From: Utricularia gibba
Taxonomy: Eukaryota; Streptophyta; Magnoliopsida; Lamiales; Lentibulariaceae
DNA length: 64,000 bases
Reading direction: 5' to 3'
NCBI GenBank assembly: GCA_002189035.1
Contig: NEEC01000015.1
Coordinates: 1,922,001-1,986,000, forward strand
Shown here: piece after piece, positions 1-10,748 of the stretch
Layout: every line of letters begins with the position of its first letter
Numbering within the stretch: position 1 is the stretch's first letter
The notes under the pieces: generated by a model
What the model was told of the DNA's origin: nothing
The model's database searches: none
What the model saw: the letters and a program-made list of their open reading frames with translations, nothing else
Position numbers and translations under genes: made by a program

Positions 1-207
1 CCTTCTCATTTAATCACTTGGATGATTAAGAATTAATTACGCTTGAGTTTCCTAATCTCCCTTTTAATGCTTCTTGTAATCTGTACGTCTTATGGTATAG
101 TGCTGTCACACGCCCATTTCCTCATTAAATTAAAACTATTTCACATTAAATCGAAAACTAAATTGCAAAGTAATTATTTATAATGAATTTAATAATTAAA
201 CATGGGC

Positions 208-285
208 TGGGCCAGCATTAAAAAAATCGGGCCGTGGAAAGTATCCCGAGCCCAATGAGCTTGGTGACGGTGAGATACGTGGGCC
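208..285 (+). promoter_or_regulatory. Site II-type TGGGCC motifs upstream of the Ole e 1-like gene
   Basis: TGGGCC occurs at 208-213 and again at 280-285, about 190 and 115 bases before the ATG at 399. TGGGCY (site II) elements are known promoter elements of plant housekeeping and growth-related genes. Only the motif matches are seen; their activity is inferred. The rest of 1-398 is AT-rich and shows no other gene. Confidence 0.35.
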
Positions 286-398
286 CCACCTCTGAAAGGA
301 TACCAACGCGGTTTCTCTTCCTTCTTCTTGGGACTGCGCCTCCTCATTCTCAAGTGTGAGCGCCTTGAGTTAACTTGCTACATTTCCGTACGAGATCC

Positions 399-1029
399 AT
401 GGGGAACGTTTTGTTTGCACTCCTCGCATTCTGTGTTGTGCCTTCCATTGCAGCTGCTCGTTACGGCGGGGATCCTCTTTTGCTCAAGGGATCTGTGTAC
501 TGCGATACATGCCGGTGCGGCTTCGAGACTCCCGCCTCAACGCGCGTCGCTGGTAAACCGTCTCCCTCGTTCTTCTTTCCGATTGTCTTAGCTTTGCTGG
601 ATCTGAGAATGTAACGGTTGGGAATTCAAATCGGTTTACTGCTGTTTGTTTTGTTTTGTCTCCGTGTTTCATACGAGTAACATCTTTTTTGTTTCCTTGA
701 ATTCTGTAGGCGCGGTTGTGAGAGTAGAGTGCAGGAACAGGAAGACCTCTGAGCTAACCTACATCAAGGAGGCGGTCACCGATTCAGCGGGAAAGTACAA
801 TATCCTGGTGCAAGATGACCGCGGTGATGACATATGCGACGCCGTTTTGGTGGAAAGCTCAGATCCGGAGTGCAGCGTCCCAAGCGCCGGCCGAGACAGG
901 GCGCGCGTCATCCTCACGGCTAACAACGGCATGACCTCGAATTTCCGTTTCGCCAACGCCATGGGCTTCCTTAAGGCTACTCCATTGGCCGCCTGCTCCC
1001 AGATTCTTCAGAATTACCTGGAGGATTAA
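399..1029 (+). CDS. Pollen Ole e 1 allergen/extensin-like secreted protein
   Basis: Two exons, 399-552 and 710-1029, joined in phase 1 (G|GTAAAC ... TGTAG|GC), give 157 residues. The start is the first ATG followed by a hydrophobic signal peptide (NVLFALLAFCVV..AAA). The mature part opens with LLKGSVYCDTCRCGFET, the typical Ole e 1 family start with paired cysteines, and continues with an immunoglobulin-like beta-rich fold: VRVECRNR, then DSAGKYNILV and further cysteines (DDICDAV, DPECSVP, LAACSQI). Length and cysteine layout fit the family. These proteins are secreted to the cell wall; the biochemical role of most members is unknown. The family call is firm; no specific orthologue is claimed. 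Confidence 0.88.
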
Positions 1030-1689
1030 GGGGTTGGCAGTTTACTAATTACTTTACATTCCATTTAATTGTGATCCACATGGCTCGCTTTAACTAGGGG
1101 GTCTATGCCTATTAGTGTTTGCTAATCACTATAATTCCTGTTTTTCTACTATTTCCTTGTGACTTCATGAACTCGGTGTTAATGCAATGTTTAGAATGAT
1201 TTATGACTTACCCCGGATTTTTGTTACTCTTACTCATAAATTTACTGTAGTATGGCCCCTTGTGTGACATGTGATGATACCAAAAGGCCTCACTATGAAA
1301 GTGTTCCTCAAGCTTGTGAACTATGAATTGATTGACCTTCAACCCCGAAACGTGGCATCATTGGGCGTGGCTTATTTCATTTGGCCAAGGTGTGGGTTGT
1401 TAAATTAACTTTTTCTTTTTCAGAAAAAATGCCGTGGCCTTTGTCTGCTGTATATTCCGGCCAGGCCTGGCGCCACCGGTTCTGGTGCATAGACATGTGG
1501 GGGACAAATAGTGATCACGTTGAACTTTCTCTGTTGCTCCTCCATCCACTCTGAGTTCTCACTGCTTCACTTTGTTTCTTTCTTGTTCATGTGATCCCAA
1601 GGAGGTTGCTCTTTCTTTTTGTGTGTATTAATTTTCAAGCTTTTTTTTCTGGTTTTCCCGTGTTTTTGAGATGAAACAGGTTTGGTTTA
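1030..1689. other. Spacer with no recognisable gene
   Basis: 660 bases after the Ole e 1-like stop. No coding frame looks conserved. The last 200 bases are pyrimidine-rich and end in ATGAAACAG just before the ERF pseudogene. They could be the remains of its 5' leader intron, since some intact A-6 DREB genes have a leader intron, but that is only inference. Confidence 0.4.
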
Positions 1690-2130
1690 ATGGCCGCAAC
1701 CTTGGATGTTTATGATCCTTACAAAGAAGAGCTTCTTATTATGCAGAAGGCCCTTCAACCTTTTATGAAAACGTCTGCTTCACATCCTACTTGGTCTCAT
1801 GGCTAACTCAAAATCTGAAGCCGCTGTCTGTAACCCATTATTCTTGGATCCCCTTACGCAGTGTCAGGCTGTTGGCATCCATCCATCCCTCAGTTTCAGC
1901 TCCAGCAACGGATTCCCAATCAAAAGACACAGAAACGGGTGAGGCTTTTCAGGGGAGCGAGGGCGGCATAGCCCCTGGGGGCAATGGGTGGCTGAGATCC
2001 GAGTTCCTAGAAATAGAACCAGGCCCTGGCGCGCAACTTTCCCTCGCTATAAGCAGCAGTAGTCCACTGATTCCAAGCCCTTGAGTTCATCATCAGTTGA
2101 TGCAACACGGGGATCCAGAAATACCCAATA
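1690..2130 (+). pseudogene. Decayed AP2/ERF (DREB A-6, RAP2.4-like) gene
   Basis: The frame from ATG 1690 reads MAATLDVYDPYKEELL then IMQKALQPFMKTSAS, which resembles the N-terminus of RAP2.4-type ERFs (ELMxALxPFxKS). It stops at TAA 1804. Downstream, shifted frames still show a broken AP2 domain: RLFRGARAA at about 1938-1965, interrupted by TAG, then [15 protein letters not shown] at 1985-2029. The intact family reads LYRGVRQRHWGKWVAEIR.PRNRTRLW. Near 2077 the frame KPLSSSSVDA matches the conserved KPLxSSVDA block after the AP2 domain. At least one stop and two frame changes break it, so it cannot make a functional DNA-binding domain. The order of blocks is colinear with an intronless parent gene. 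Family call is strong; exact parent unknown. Confidence 0.8.
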
Positions 2131-2982
2131 TATGTATGTTGCCATCGGTTGTTGGAGAACGCTCCTGCCTCCGCAGATTGAGTTCATCACATAGTAAAAT
2201 ATCCCATGCTCATCGGGCCAGGGCCCAGGAATCACGAATTCCAGCCAACCCAAGGGTAAAACTGGGATTGTGTCAAAAGCCCATCGGGAGCCGGTTTCTC
2301 CGATGCGGCGAAACCCGACGGAGACAGAAAAGTAAATGACGTTGTGGTTGTACTGTTAGTCGACGATGACTGAAATCGAAATGGCCGGCGTCCACTGCAG
2401 CCGTATAAATTTGTTTTATTGCAACTATCTTTTTGGATGAATAAGAGCAATTGCCGTCTCTATTGCTCCTTGCAGCGGTAACCGTCACACCCCTTTGAGT
2501 TCTTAACTCCATGAGAGGAACTTGGAATCTTGGCGTATCTTTTTCCTTAATTGTCCGTTTGGTTGTCCCCTGCTCCATCAATTCACTGCATCCTACTTTA
2601 TTGCCCTTTTTTTTTCCTTTCGTTATGCTGAAATTAAATAATTGATTTTGAAAAAATAATATAAAAAATGTGGAACTTGGTACTGCTAGAGCGAGTGTAC
2701 TTGTGCTACTACTGTAGTAGGCGGTGGGTTTCGCTTGAGATTGCCAGCTCAGCAAACCGTGTAGCGTCATGGTCAGCGGTATTTAATTCTATTTCGGCGG
2801 CTGGATCACGCGCCTTCCCTCGATAAAACGCAGCACGAGATTCGTTTTCCAAGTTGAGGAGAGAGGATACTCTCGTGCTGGCTCTCGAGGTCTGCTGTCA
2901 AGTTCTTCTGCCGCGGGATTGAGGTTGTTGAGTAGGTGGATGAGCGGAGAGACGAGGAGAGTCCGCGATGTGATGCGATGCG
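2131..2982. other. Spacer and promoter/5' leader of the CAMTA gene
   Basis: No coding frame is supported. The first 250 bases may hold more ERF pseudogene 3' remnants (fragments such as ESRIPANPRV), too weak to call. The stretch 2620-2670 is A/T-rich. The last 180 bases are GA/CT-rich, as in many plant 5' leaders. Several out-of-frame ATGs (GATGTGATGCGATGCGATGG) lie just before the CAMTA start. Confidence 0.4.
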
Positions 2983-5900
2983 ATGGGGGAGAGCAGGCTT
3001 TGTGCACCTAACGCTCGGCTGGGTTCGTTTTGTGCTTTCTTGCTATCTTCCGTTCCTCATTTCTTCTAATGATGTTAGTTTACGGTTGCGGATGCTGTAG
3101 ATGTTGAGCAGATATTAGTGGAAGCGCAGCATCGCTGGCTTCGCCCTGTTGAGATTTGTGAGATTCTTCACAATTATAGGAATTACCGTCTAACCAAGGA
3201 GCCTCCGAATAGACCACCGAGTAAGATCTATTATTCTGAAAAATTTTTTGTTGTTGAGCATATCGGAACTGGTGCTGGTACAAAACGTTTGTTAAGTGAA
3301 GAGAGTGACGATGATTTACGTACATCTTTTAGGTGGCTCGCTCTTTCTGTTTGATCGAAAGGTGGTGCGCTATTTCCGAAATGACGGCCATAACTGGAGG
3401 AAGAAGAAGGATGGGAAAACTGTGAAGGAAGCACATGAACGACTCAAGGTGGATATTATTCAGCACCTTTTGCGAGATCGTACTGCTCGCCGTGTTTATA
3501 GAATTCTTACGAGGATGCCATCTTTCAGGTTGGAAGTGTGGATGTTCTGCACTGCTACTATGCTCATGGAGCGGAGCAGGAAAATTTTCGCAGGCGTAGC
3601 TACTGGTTGCTTGAAGAGTACGAACTAAAACGCTTGTTACTCTGCTGCAGTCTATAGGATTGATACCTTCAATTTTCGAAGGTTATCTGTTTTCATGGCA
3701 TGTTTAATCTATCTGAAGAATTATGTTTTCTCCAGGGAACTCTCTCATATTGTTTTTGTACACTATCTGGAAGTGAAGGTAATGATATAAATTCTTCTCA
3801 TTTATTTTTCAGCATCTGCTACTATGTCCGATTGTTGTATCCGAAACAATATATTTGTGAGGTTTAACTTTAAGAATTAGAATAATTTGAAAAATTTGAG
3901 TCTGAGATCTCTTTGGTCTGTGACCCTAATTTGCTGATCCTCGGTTGTTCATATTTCCTTGATGGTTAGCAGCTTACTCTTTCCAAATTTTATGGTTTGA
4001 CCTTTCATAGGGGAACAAAGAATCATGGTTTACAAGCAAGAATTCTTATAATTCACAAACTGAAGAATATGGGTACAACAACCACGAGGTGGTCAGTTCA
4101 TCAACATCTACATTTCAACCATTTTATCACAAGGGATGTTCACAAGTTTCTGATACAACCACTTTTAATGGCACTCCAGCTTCTGAATGGGAAGATGCCG
4201 AATCAGGTATTTTTCTAGACAGTTCAACATTTCACTGTTAATCTGTTGATGTGCTTAAAGTTTGATGTGATCTATCTTTCATTCTTCAAATGTGATAATG
4301 ACTTTCATTTGATGTTTCCAACATTGTTGACTCTTCAGAATACAGAAACTCTTCAAGTCCTAGTATCCACAGTAACGTTGATAGACAACCACTGATAAAG
4401 ATTGGAGTTGGCTCTGTTCCTTACCCTACTGCCCTTATGTCAAGTAATGTGCTAAAAGCCCAGTTATATATCCACGTGTTCGTTTTGTTTCTCATCTATA
4501 GTATGGCTCGTATGATCATCTTCTCTGATCCATTATTTGTGATAATATTCAGATGGAAACTATCAAGGACCGTTTTCAGCTAATTCTTCTTTGAATTTGA
4601 GATCACCTTCTCACGGAGGAAGTCATCAAAATCATGGGGCGCAGACTTGGCAGAACCTTGTTCAAAGAAACAAAGCTGGTTATCAATCTGATAGCTCACT
4701 GAAATTACCTCCTACCCAGTTAAGTGCATTAAGTACCATTCATGGCATGGTAATGAACTTCTGGATCATATTGTTTCTGGGATTACAAAGAAAAACACGA
4801 GCTCTTCAGATCATGTCAATGGCTTGGAAGATATCCAGGTATTAGGTGAAATCCCCTCATGGAAAAAAATGATTGTTGTATATTTCTTTTGATGCAGATT
4901 TAATTACATTTCATCTTGTTGATTACAAAAGTGTATTTTATTATAACGTGCATAGAAATTCCTGATTTTGAACGTTGTGCAGGTTTCTGATGATCATGCA
5001 CAACGCATAGAAAAATGTTCTGAAGATGAGAAGTCAGATAGGGTCATTAATTCCTTCCATGTTGACCATTCATCATTCAGGAAACCTTTATTCGACATTT
5101 GCCCTGAATTGAAAGCTGCAAGTGAACTAGACTTGGATGAGTTCATTGGGATAATCAATCCATGTGTGACTGACCAAGGATCTAACCCTATTCAGCTTGA
5201 ATTGGAGTTGCAAGCTCTGATAGCTGAAGGCGGTTCCAGAAATCATGTTCTGACAACACTGAGAGTGTAGAGATTGGTAAAAATTACACAGCATTGAGAA
5301 AACCTCTATTGAAGGGTATTCATGATGGTCTGCAGAAGGTAGATAGTTTTGATCGCTGGATGAGCAAAGAGCTTGGGGATGTTGCTGAACCAGCCAGTCA
5401 CCCCACTTCTGAGACATGCTGGGACAATGTTGGTGAAGATGGTGATTCTGGTATTCCTGTTCAAGTACCCGTAGAACAACTCTTTAGCATTATTGACTTC
5501 TCCCCAAATTGGGCATATACAGATTCCGGTGTTAAGGTTTGTCAATTGACATCTTTGAGCAATCTAAAAGTATTTATCTACGTTTTTTATATCAAAAGAG
5601 ATTATTGATACCATGGTTTTCTATGACGCTAGGTGCTTATTATGGGAAAATTTTTAAGGAGCTCAGAGGAGGTGAGAAAGCACAAGTGGGCCTGCATGTT
5701 TGGTGAACATGAAGTACCTGCTGAAATCATATCAGGTGGTGTTCTTAGGTGTCACACACCCTTGCACGCAAATGGACGAGTTCCGTTTTACATAACATGT
5801 TCCAACAGGTTGGCATGCAGTGAGGTAAGAGAATTTGAATTCCGCCCGAATGTTGAGAATGCTGGATGCACACATCTTGATGAAACTACCCTTCACATGA

Positions 5901-7407
5901 GATTCGGAAAGTTGTTGTCTCTAGGATCCAGCAGTTCACTAACTTATGTGCAGAGTTGTCCACTTGAAAGCTCAGACTTATGCAGCAAAATTATTGCATT
6001 GCTGCAAGACGACAAGGAGTGGGAAATAATGTTAAACTTTACCAACCAAGATGAGCAGAGTGGTAAGGATCAGTTACTACAGAAGCTTTTAAAAGAAAAG
6101 CTGCAAGTTTGGCTTATACAGAGGATTTCTGAAGGTGGGAATGGTGCTAGTGTGTTAGATAAAGGTGGCCAAGGTGTACTTCATTTTGCATCAGCTTTAG
6201 GCTATCAATGGGCTATAGTCCCCACGATCGCGGCTGGAGTTTGTGTTGACTTTCGCGATGTAAATGGATGGACTGCACTTCACTGGGCAGCATTTTATGG
6301 TAGAGAGCGTATGGTGGCCCTTCTCATCTCTCTTGGAGCTGATCCAGGAAAAGTTACTCATCCCACAGCCAAGACCCCTGGAAAAACTCCTGCAGATCTT
6401 GCCTCAAGTAACGGCCACAAAGGCATCGCCGGCTATCTGGCTGAATCAGCACTGAGCAGTCACGTATCTTTGCTCGAGTTGGATTCTGATAGAAGTTCAA
6501 GGGCAAGAGAAACAACATCCAAGTGGTTAGTAGCTCCAGTTAGTGATGGCCACGCAGCTCATGGGTCATTGAAGGAGTCATGGCTGCTGTGCACAATGCA
6601 ACACAAGCTGCTGCTCGCATCCATCAAGTCTACAGAATTCAGTCATTTCAAAGAAAGCAGCTTAGGGAGTATGGCGACACCCAACATGGTGATCGAGCTC
6701 TCTCTCTTCTGGCTTTCAAACCCAAGAAGACAGTTCAAAATTTTGAGCCTGTTCATGCTGCTGCCACAAGGATACAGAACAAGTTCCGTGGTTGGAAGGG
6801 CAGAAAAGACTTCCTCCTCACTCGGCAGCGCATAATCAAAATTCAGGTACAATTTCAACAATCGCCACATTGTTAGTAAATGTTTCACCTTCGCAAATAA
6901 CAACTTTTTAGTTTCTTTTTTTGAAACCAAAAGGCTGTTGTTAGAGGACACCAGGTAAGGAAACGCTACAGAAAGATAATCTGGTCCGTAAGATTTCTGG
7001 ACCGGGTCATCCTACGGTGGAGACGCAAGGGAAGAGGGCTGAGTGTATTCAAGCCTTCCAGTGATGACACAGAGGACGACTATGATTTCCTGAACGATGG
7101 TAAACGCCAGTCAGAAGTGAGACTGCAGAAAGCTGTTGCCAGAGTAAAATCAATGGTTCGATACCCCGAAGCCCGTGATCAATACGGCCGGTTGCTCAAT
7201 GCAGTCGCGGAAATGCAGGGAATGATGGTAAGATTCCCCTTTCTTATCCAGATCAAACCATTTTGTGCCAGAAGTCTCTTAGCCATCCTCCTCCTTCTCA
7301 TGCAGGCTGCTTACGAACAGATCCTCCACACCCCAGAAGCCGATCTCGATGACGACCTGATCCGTCTGGATGCCCTGCTTGAGGATGAGACTCTCATGGA
7401 GGTGTAA
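2983..7407 (+). CDS. CAMTA: Calmodulin-binding transcription activator (CAMTA2/3-like), with three apparent 1-base frame breaks
   Basis: Nuclear Ca2+/calmodulin-responsive transcription factor. Twelve exons: 2983-3022, 3101-3220, 3333-3448, 3529-3617, 3736-3778, 4011-4206, 4339-4443, 4553-4838, 4983-5536, 5633-6846, 6934-7227, 7306-7407. The CG-1 DNA-binding domain fills exons 1-5 (VEQILVEAQHRW, DGHNWRKKKDGKTVKEAHE, VGSVDVLHCYYAHG, HIVFVHY). A TIG fold spans exons 9-10 (IDFSPNWAYTDSGVK, HKWACMFGEHEVPAE). Ankyrin repeats lie near 6160-6450 (NGWTALHWAAFYGRE). IQ motifs start near 6610 and continue into exon 11 (TQAAARIHQVYR, ATRIQNKFRGWKGRK, VVRGHQVRKRY). The frame changes without an intron at about 4717-4731, 5228-5252 and 6573-6580; each needs one extra base. 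With these allowed the length is about 1053 residues, normal for CAMTA2/3. CAMTA3 relatives repress salicylate immunity and act in cold response (family knowledge). Possible pseudogene, but sequence error is likelier. Confidence 0.9.
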
Positions 7408-7991
7408 GGACACCCCCTCTTAGTGAACTAAGTACTCCAGTCACAAAGCTCTAAAGGTACAAAACTAAGCCAAGTGTATAAATGCAAGGAGGATTGTAGC
7501 CAAGCCATGGATAAATAGATGTAAAGGTGTGTAGTAGTTAAATGTAGCAGTCACAAAATCAGGCCTAATGCGGTTAGCCACTGTGTTTACTTACTGCTTG
7601 CTTAGAAAGAAGAGTTGGCCATTTAACTGATGGATAATATATTGGAACGGTTAAAATTGAAAGCATAATTATAATATAAAGTTTACAATACATATAAAAA
7701 ATTAAATTTTGGTTCTTTAAAAAATTAATACGAAATAATTGTAATTTTAACCGACATGGACTGTAAACGTAATAAAAAAATTAAGGAATAAAAAAACATA
7801 GAGGTTTTTCCTTAATTTTTCAGGTTTCATCAACTAACTACTAGTATCAATGATCATCTTATAGTTATTAAATATTATTTAACATAATTAATATTTCAAA
7901 TTGTTTATTATTTTACGATCCAAAAAAAAAATAGGGGGAGAATCTTATCTTGAATCGTGAAAGCAGTGCTGGTGTGGGAAAGCAAGGCAAG
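7408..7991. other. AT-rich spacer
   Basis: 584 bases between the CAMTA stop and the L29 start. The middle (7660-7930) is very A/T-rich with runs of A. No gene or repeat with clear ends was seen. Confidence 0.45.
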
Positions 7992-9337
7992 ATGACGATG
8001 AGTCTCTCCGTTTCAAGCTTCGTCTTCCCGAAATCAAGCTCTTGGAAAACCTCGGCGTCTTCGTCTGCTTTCCATGGAGTCAAAATGGGGCATTTGTGCC
8101 TCTCCGGCCGCGCTTACACATCTCTGGCAACTGGTCGTTCTTCGTCAGTGGTGATGATGGCAAAGAGAGAGGAGGAACTGAAGGAAATCCGGGCGAAATC
8201 AACCGAAGAGATAAATGAAGAAATTGTGGATCTTAAAGGGGAACTTTTTATGCTTCGTCTCCAGCGTTCTGCTCGGAATGATTTCAAACCCAGCGAATTT
8301 CACCGGATGCGCAAAAGGGTAACCCTCTTTTCGTTTCAAACTTGCGAAATCCCTACCTTTTCTACTTGGTTCTGAGTTTTATTTTTCTCCGTTTGTGCTT
8401 CATTGCCCTTAATCTGAAATCCGGATCAATTGCTTCTTGTGGGTGTAGCTTATTTTAGATTTGTTTGATTCTGGATTCAGTTGTGTGTGAGATTCATCCT
8501 TAAGTTTCCTGTTTTTGGCTGATTCAGGCTATGAAATGGGATGAAATAGAAACAAATTTAAAGGTTAATGGTGATAGAAAAAGTCATTCTGAAACCAGAA
8601 TTTCTACTATTTTCAAAGGGACTGTTCATCGAGTTTTTGGGATACCAGAATGTTTATTGTTATGCTTGAAGGACGTACTTGTGAAACCATGGTTTCTCCT
8701 TTTTAGGATGAGGAGCCTCCATTAGCTATGAGACAGTAGTTTCTTCTTTTAATATGGGAAAAGGCAATTGAATACAGTCAAATGAGACTCGTTTGCACTA
8801 TTTTAGTGTGCTTCCCATTTGAATGCATGCCAATTCCACAATTTCCCATTAATCTTTAACAGTGAAAGCTCTGTATATGAATTGCCTGCATTCCCTGGAA
8901 AAGCGAATGAAACCTTGAGATTGTTTCAACCTCAATCCACCGACCGCTTAGCTTAGGAAAACTGGATTACATCCTCCTTGCTCATCTGTTCATATGAAAA
9001 GCACATCATCATCAAGATCATTTGTAGAGGTTCTTCCTTCAGCTTATTTTCGGTGCAGCTTTGCCCCTAGTCAGATGCCGTCGAACTGCAAAACCCGTAA
9101 TCCGATTTATCTTGCTCTTACACACCCTTGACTGCTCATGTTTCGGTTGCTTGGTGCGTTTTGTGACAGGTTGCTCGAATGATGACTGTGAAGAGGGAGA
9201 GAGAACTGGAAGAAGGCGTTGGCCGGAGATTATCCCGAAAACTAGACAAGCAGTGGAAGAAGAGTATCGTTCCTAGACCTCCACCGTCGCTGTTGAAACT
9301 CCGGGAAGAAGAAGCCGCTGCTGAGGCCAAGGAATAA
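7992..9337 (+). CDS. RPL29: 50S ribosomal protein L29, chloroplastic
   Basis: Large-subunit protein (uL29) of the plastid ribosome, nuclear encoded. Two exons, 7992-8318 and 9170-9337, joined in phase 0 across an 851-base intron, give 164 residues. The first about 55 residues are Ser-rich and low in acidic residues, a typical transit peptide, ending near SSSVVMMA. The mature domain follows: KREEELKEIRAKSTEEINEEIVDLKGEL..LRLQ, then ARNDFKPSEFHRMRKRVARMMTVKRERE. The Lys/Arg-rich C-terminal extension LSRKLDKQWKKSIVPRPPP is typical of the plastid form. ATG 7992 is chosen over the next in-frame ATG at 7998; either is possible. The intron shows no convincing second gene. Confidence 0.92.
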
Positions 9338-9625
9338 GATGCCTGTGGAGCAGCAAATTCAGTGACTGGTGGCCTTCTTTTTGTTTTGTAATTTTTAGTA
9401 ATCTGGAATATTAGAAATGGGACCCCCACATTTTACTTTATTTTATATTGGGTCGCGGGTGTTAAAAATTAATTTTTTAACCCGTCGCATTCTGCACGTG
9501 TCAATTTCTGATTCAATGGGAAGTCAACATTCCCTGGTCTACTCCCAGTGATAAAACAAATCCCCTTTGCCTGATCTTCGTTCTTGCGAAGTCTGTTCGC
9601 CCAAATCCATTTACCGGTGATACTT

Positions 9626-10624
9626 ATGGCGTTTGTGGGCGATTCACGTCGCAACCCAGCCGCCATAAAGCCATCGGAATCTTCCTCCTCTGGCCCAGCG
9701 GGGACGCGGTGGTGCGTGGATCCCCGAACCCCCTTGATGAATCTTTCTGCGGTTCAAGCTCGAATGGACTCGCTCCAAAAATTCCTCTCCGATTCCGTTA
9801 ACAGCAACACCTTGCTTGGTCAGCAACAGATGGACACCGTGGCTTCTGAGATTTCATCGGCGATTCAGGAGATAATCGTCAATGGCGCTGCGCTCCTGTC
9901 TTCCAATTACTCAATTTCGCCATCGCAACCCAATCTGAATCCGGAACTGGGCCAGAGAAAAGTGGATTCGAGTCCAAAAATTCCGATCTCTGTAGATGAT
10001 TTGGAAGACTGTGAGATAATCGAGATGGATGCGGTTGAGTTGCTAGCGGAGAATGTCCATTTTTGTGAAATTTGTGGTAAAGGTTTCAAACGTGACGCGA
10101 ATCTGAGGATGCATATGAGGGCCCATGGTAACCAGTTCAAGACGCCGGAAGCGCTGGGGAAACCCAGAAAAAATGAAGATTCCAACAGCGGTAGAATCCG
10201 ATTTTCGTGCCCTTTCGTGGGCTGCAACAGAAACAAGCAGCACAAGAAATTCAGACCCTTGAAAACCGCGGTTTGCGTGAAGAATCACTTCAAGAGAAGC
10301 CATTGCCCCAAGACGCATTCTTGCACACGATGCAACAAGAAGAGCTTTTCAGTTATCGCGGATTTGAAAAGCCATTTGAAGCTCTGTGGCGAGAGCAAAT
10401 GGAGATGTTCATGTGGTACCAGCTTTTCAAGGAAGGATAAGCTATTTGGACATATGGCGCTTTTTGAAGGCCATATGCCGGCGGTGGGGGAGGAGCCGGA
10501 GAAAGGCAAGGCAGCGGCGGCGACCGCCCATGATAATGACTACTTTGATGACGGACTGTTTGATGGTTTGGATCCTATTGAAGACTACTGCTTTCAGCAT
10601 CTGATCAATTCACCTGATACTTGA
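9626..10624 (+). CDS. STOP1/STOP2-like C2H2 zinc-finger transcription factor
   Basis: Intronless, 332 residues from ATG 9626. Four zinc fingers of the STOP1 type fill residues about 145-300: HFCEICGKGFKRDANLRMHM; a longer second finger FSCPFVGCNRNKQHKKF followed by LKTAVCVKNHFKRSHC; CTRCNKKSFSVIADLKSHL; and CSCGTSFSRKDKLFGHMALF. STOP1 relatives control tolerance to protons and aluminium in roots, including malate-transporter expression (family knowledge). The protein is shorter than Arabidopsis STOP1, with a compact N-terminus, so it is closer to STOP2 or a STOP1-like paralogue. The stop lies only 124 bases from the stop of the convergent receptor kinase, so transcripts probably overlap at their 3' ends. 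Confidence 0.88.
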   Translation: MAFVGDSRRNPAAIKPSESSSSGPAGTRWCVDPRTPLMNLSAVQARMDSLQKFLSDSVNSNTLLGQQQMDTVASEISSAIQEIIVNGAALLSSNYSISPSQPNLNPELGQRKVDSSPKIPISVDDLEDCEIIEMDAVELLAENVHFCEICGKGFKRDANLRMHMRAHGNQFKTPEALGKPRKNEDSNSGRIRFSCPFVGCNRNKQHKKFRPLKTAVCVKNHFKRSHCPKTHSCTRCNKKSFSVIADLKSHLKLCGESKWRCSCGTSFSRKDKLFGHMALFEGHMPAVGEEPEKGKAAAATAHDNDYFDDGLFDGLDPIEDYCFQHLINSPDT

Positions 10625-10748
10625 TAGTTCAGGTTGGGTTCTTCTTCCTCTTCATTTCATGTACTGCACTTGTTGGTTACAAGCCTGCGATGATTTGTGT
10701 GAACAAAGTATTCAAATAATGAATAGAGTTGCAGATTCCCCGTTCAGA

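Noticed and set aside
2273-2770. 165-codon minus-strand frame upstream of CAMTA
   Set aside because: No domain, low-complexity Ser/Thr-rich composition, and it overlaps the probable CAMTA promoter.
8531-8725. 64-codon frame inside the L29 intron
   Set aside because: No family likeness and no splice or promoter context; intron sequence.
9907-10318. Open frames on the minus strand over the STOP1-like gene
   Set aside because: Shadows of the zinc-finger coding sequence.
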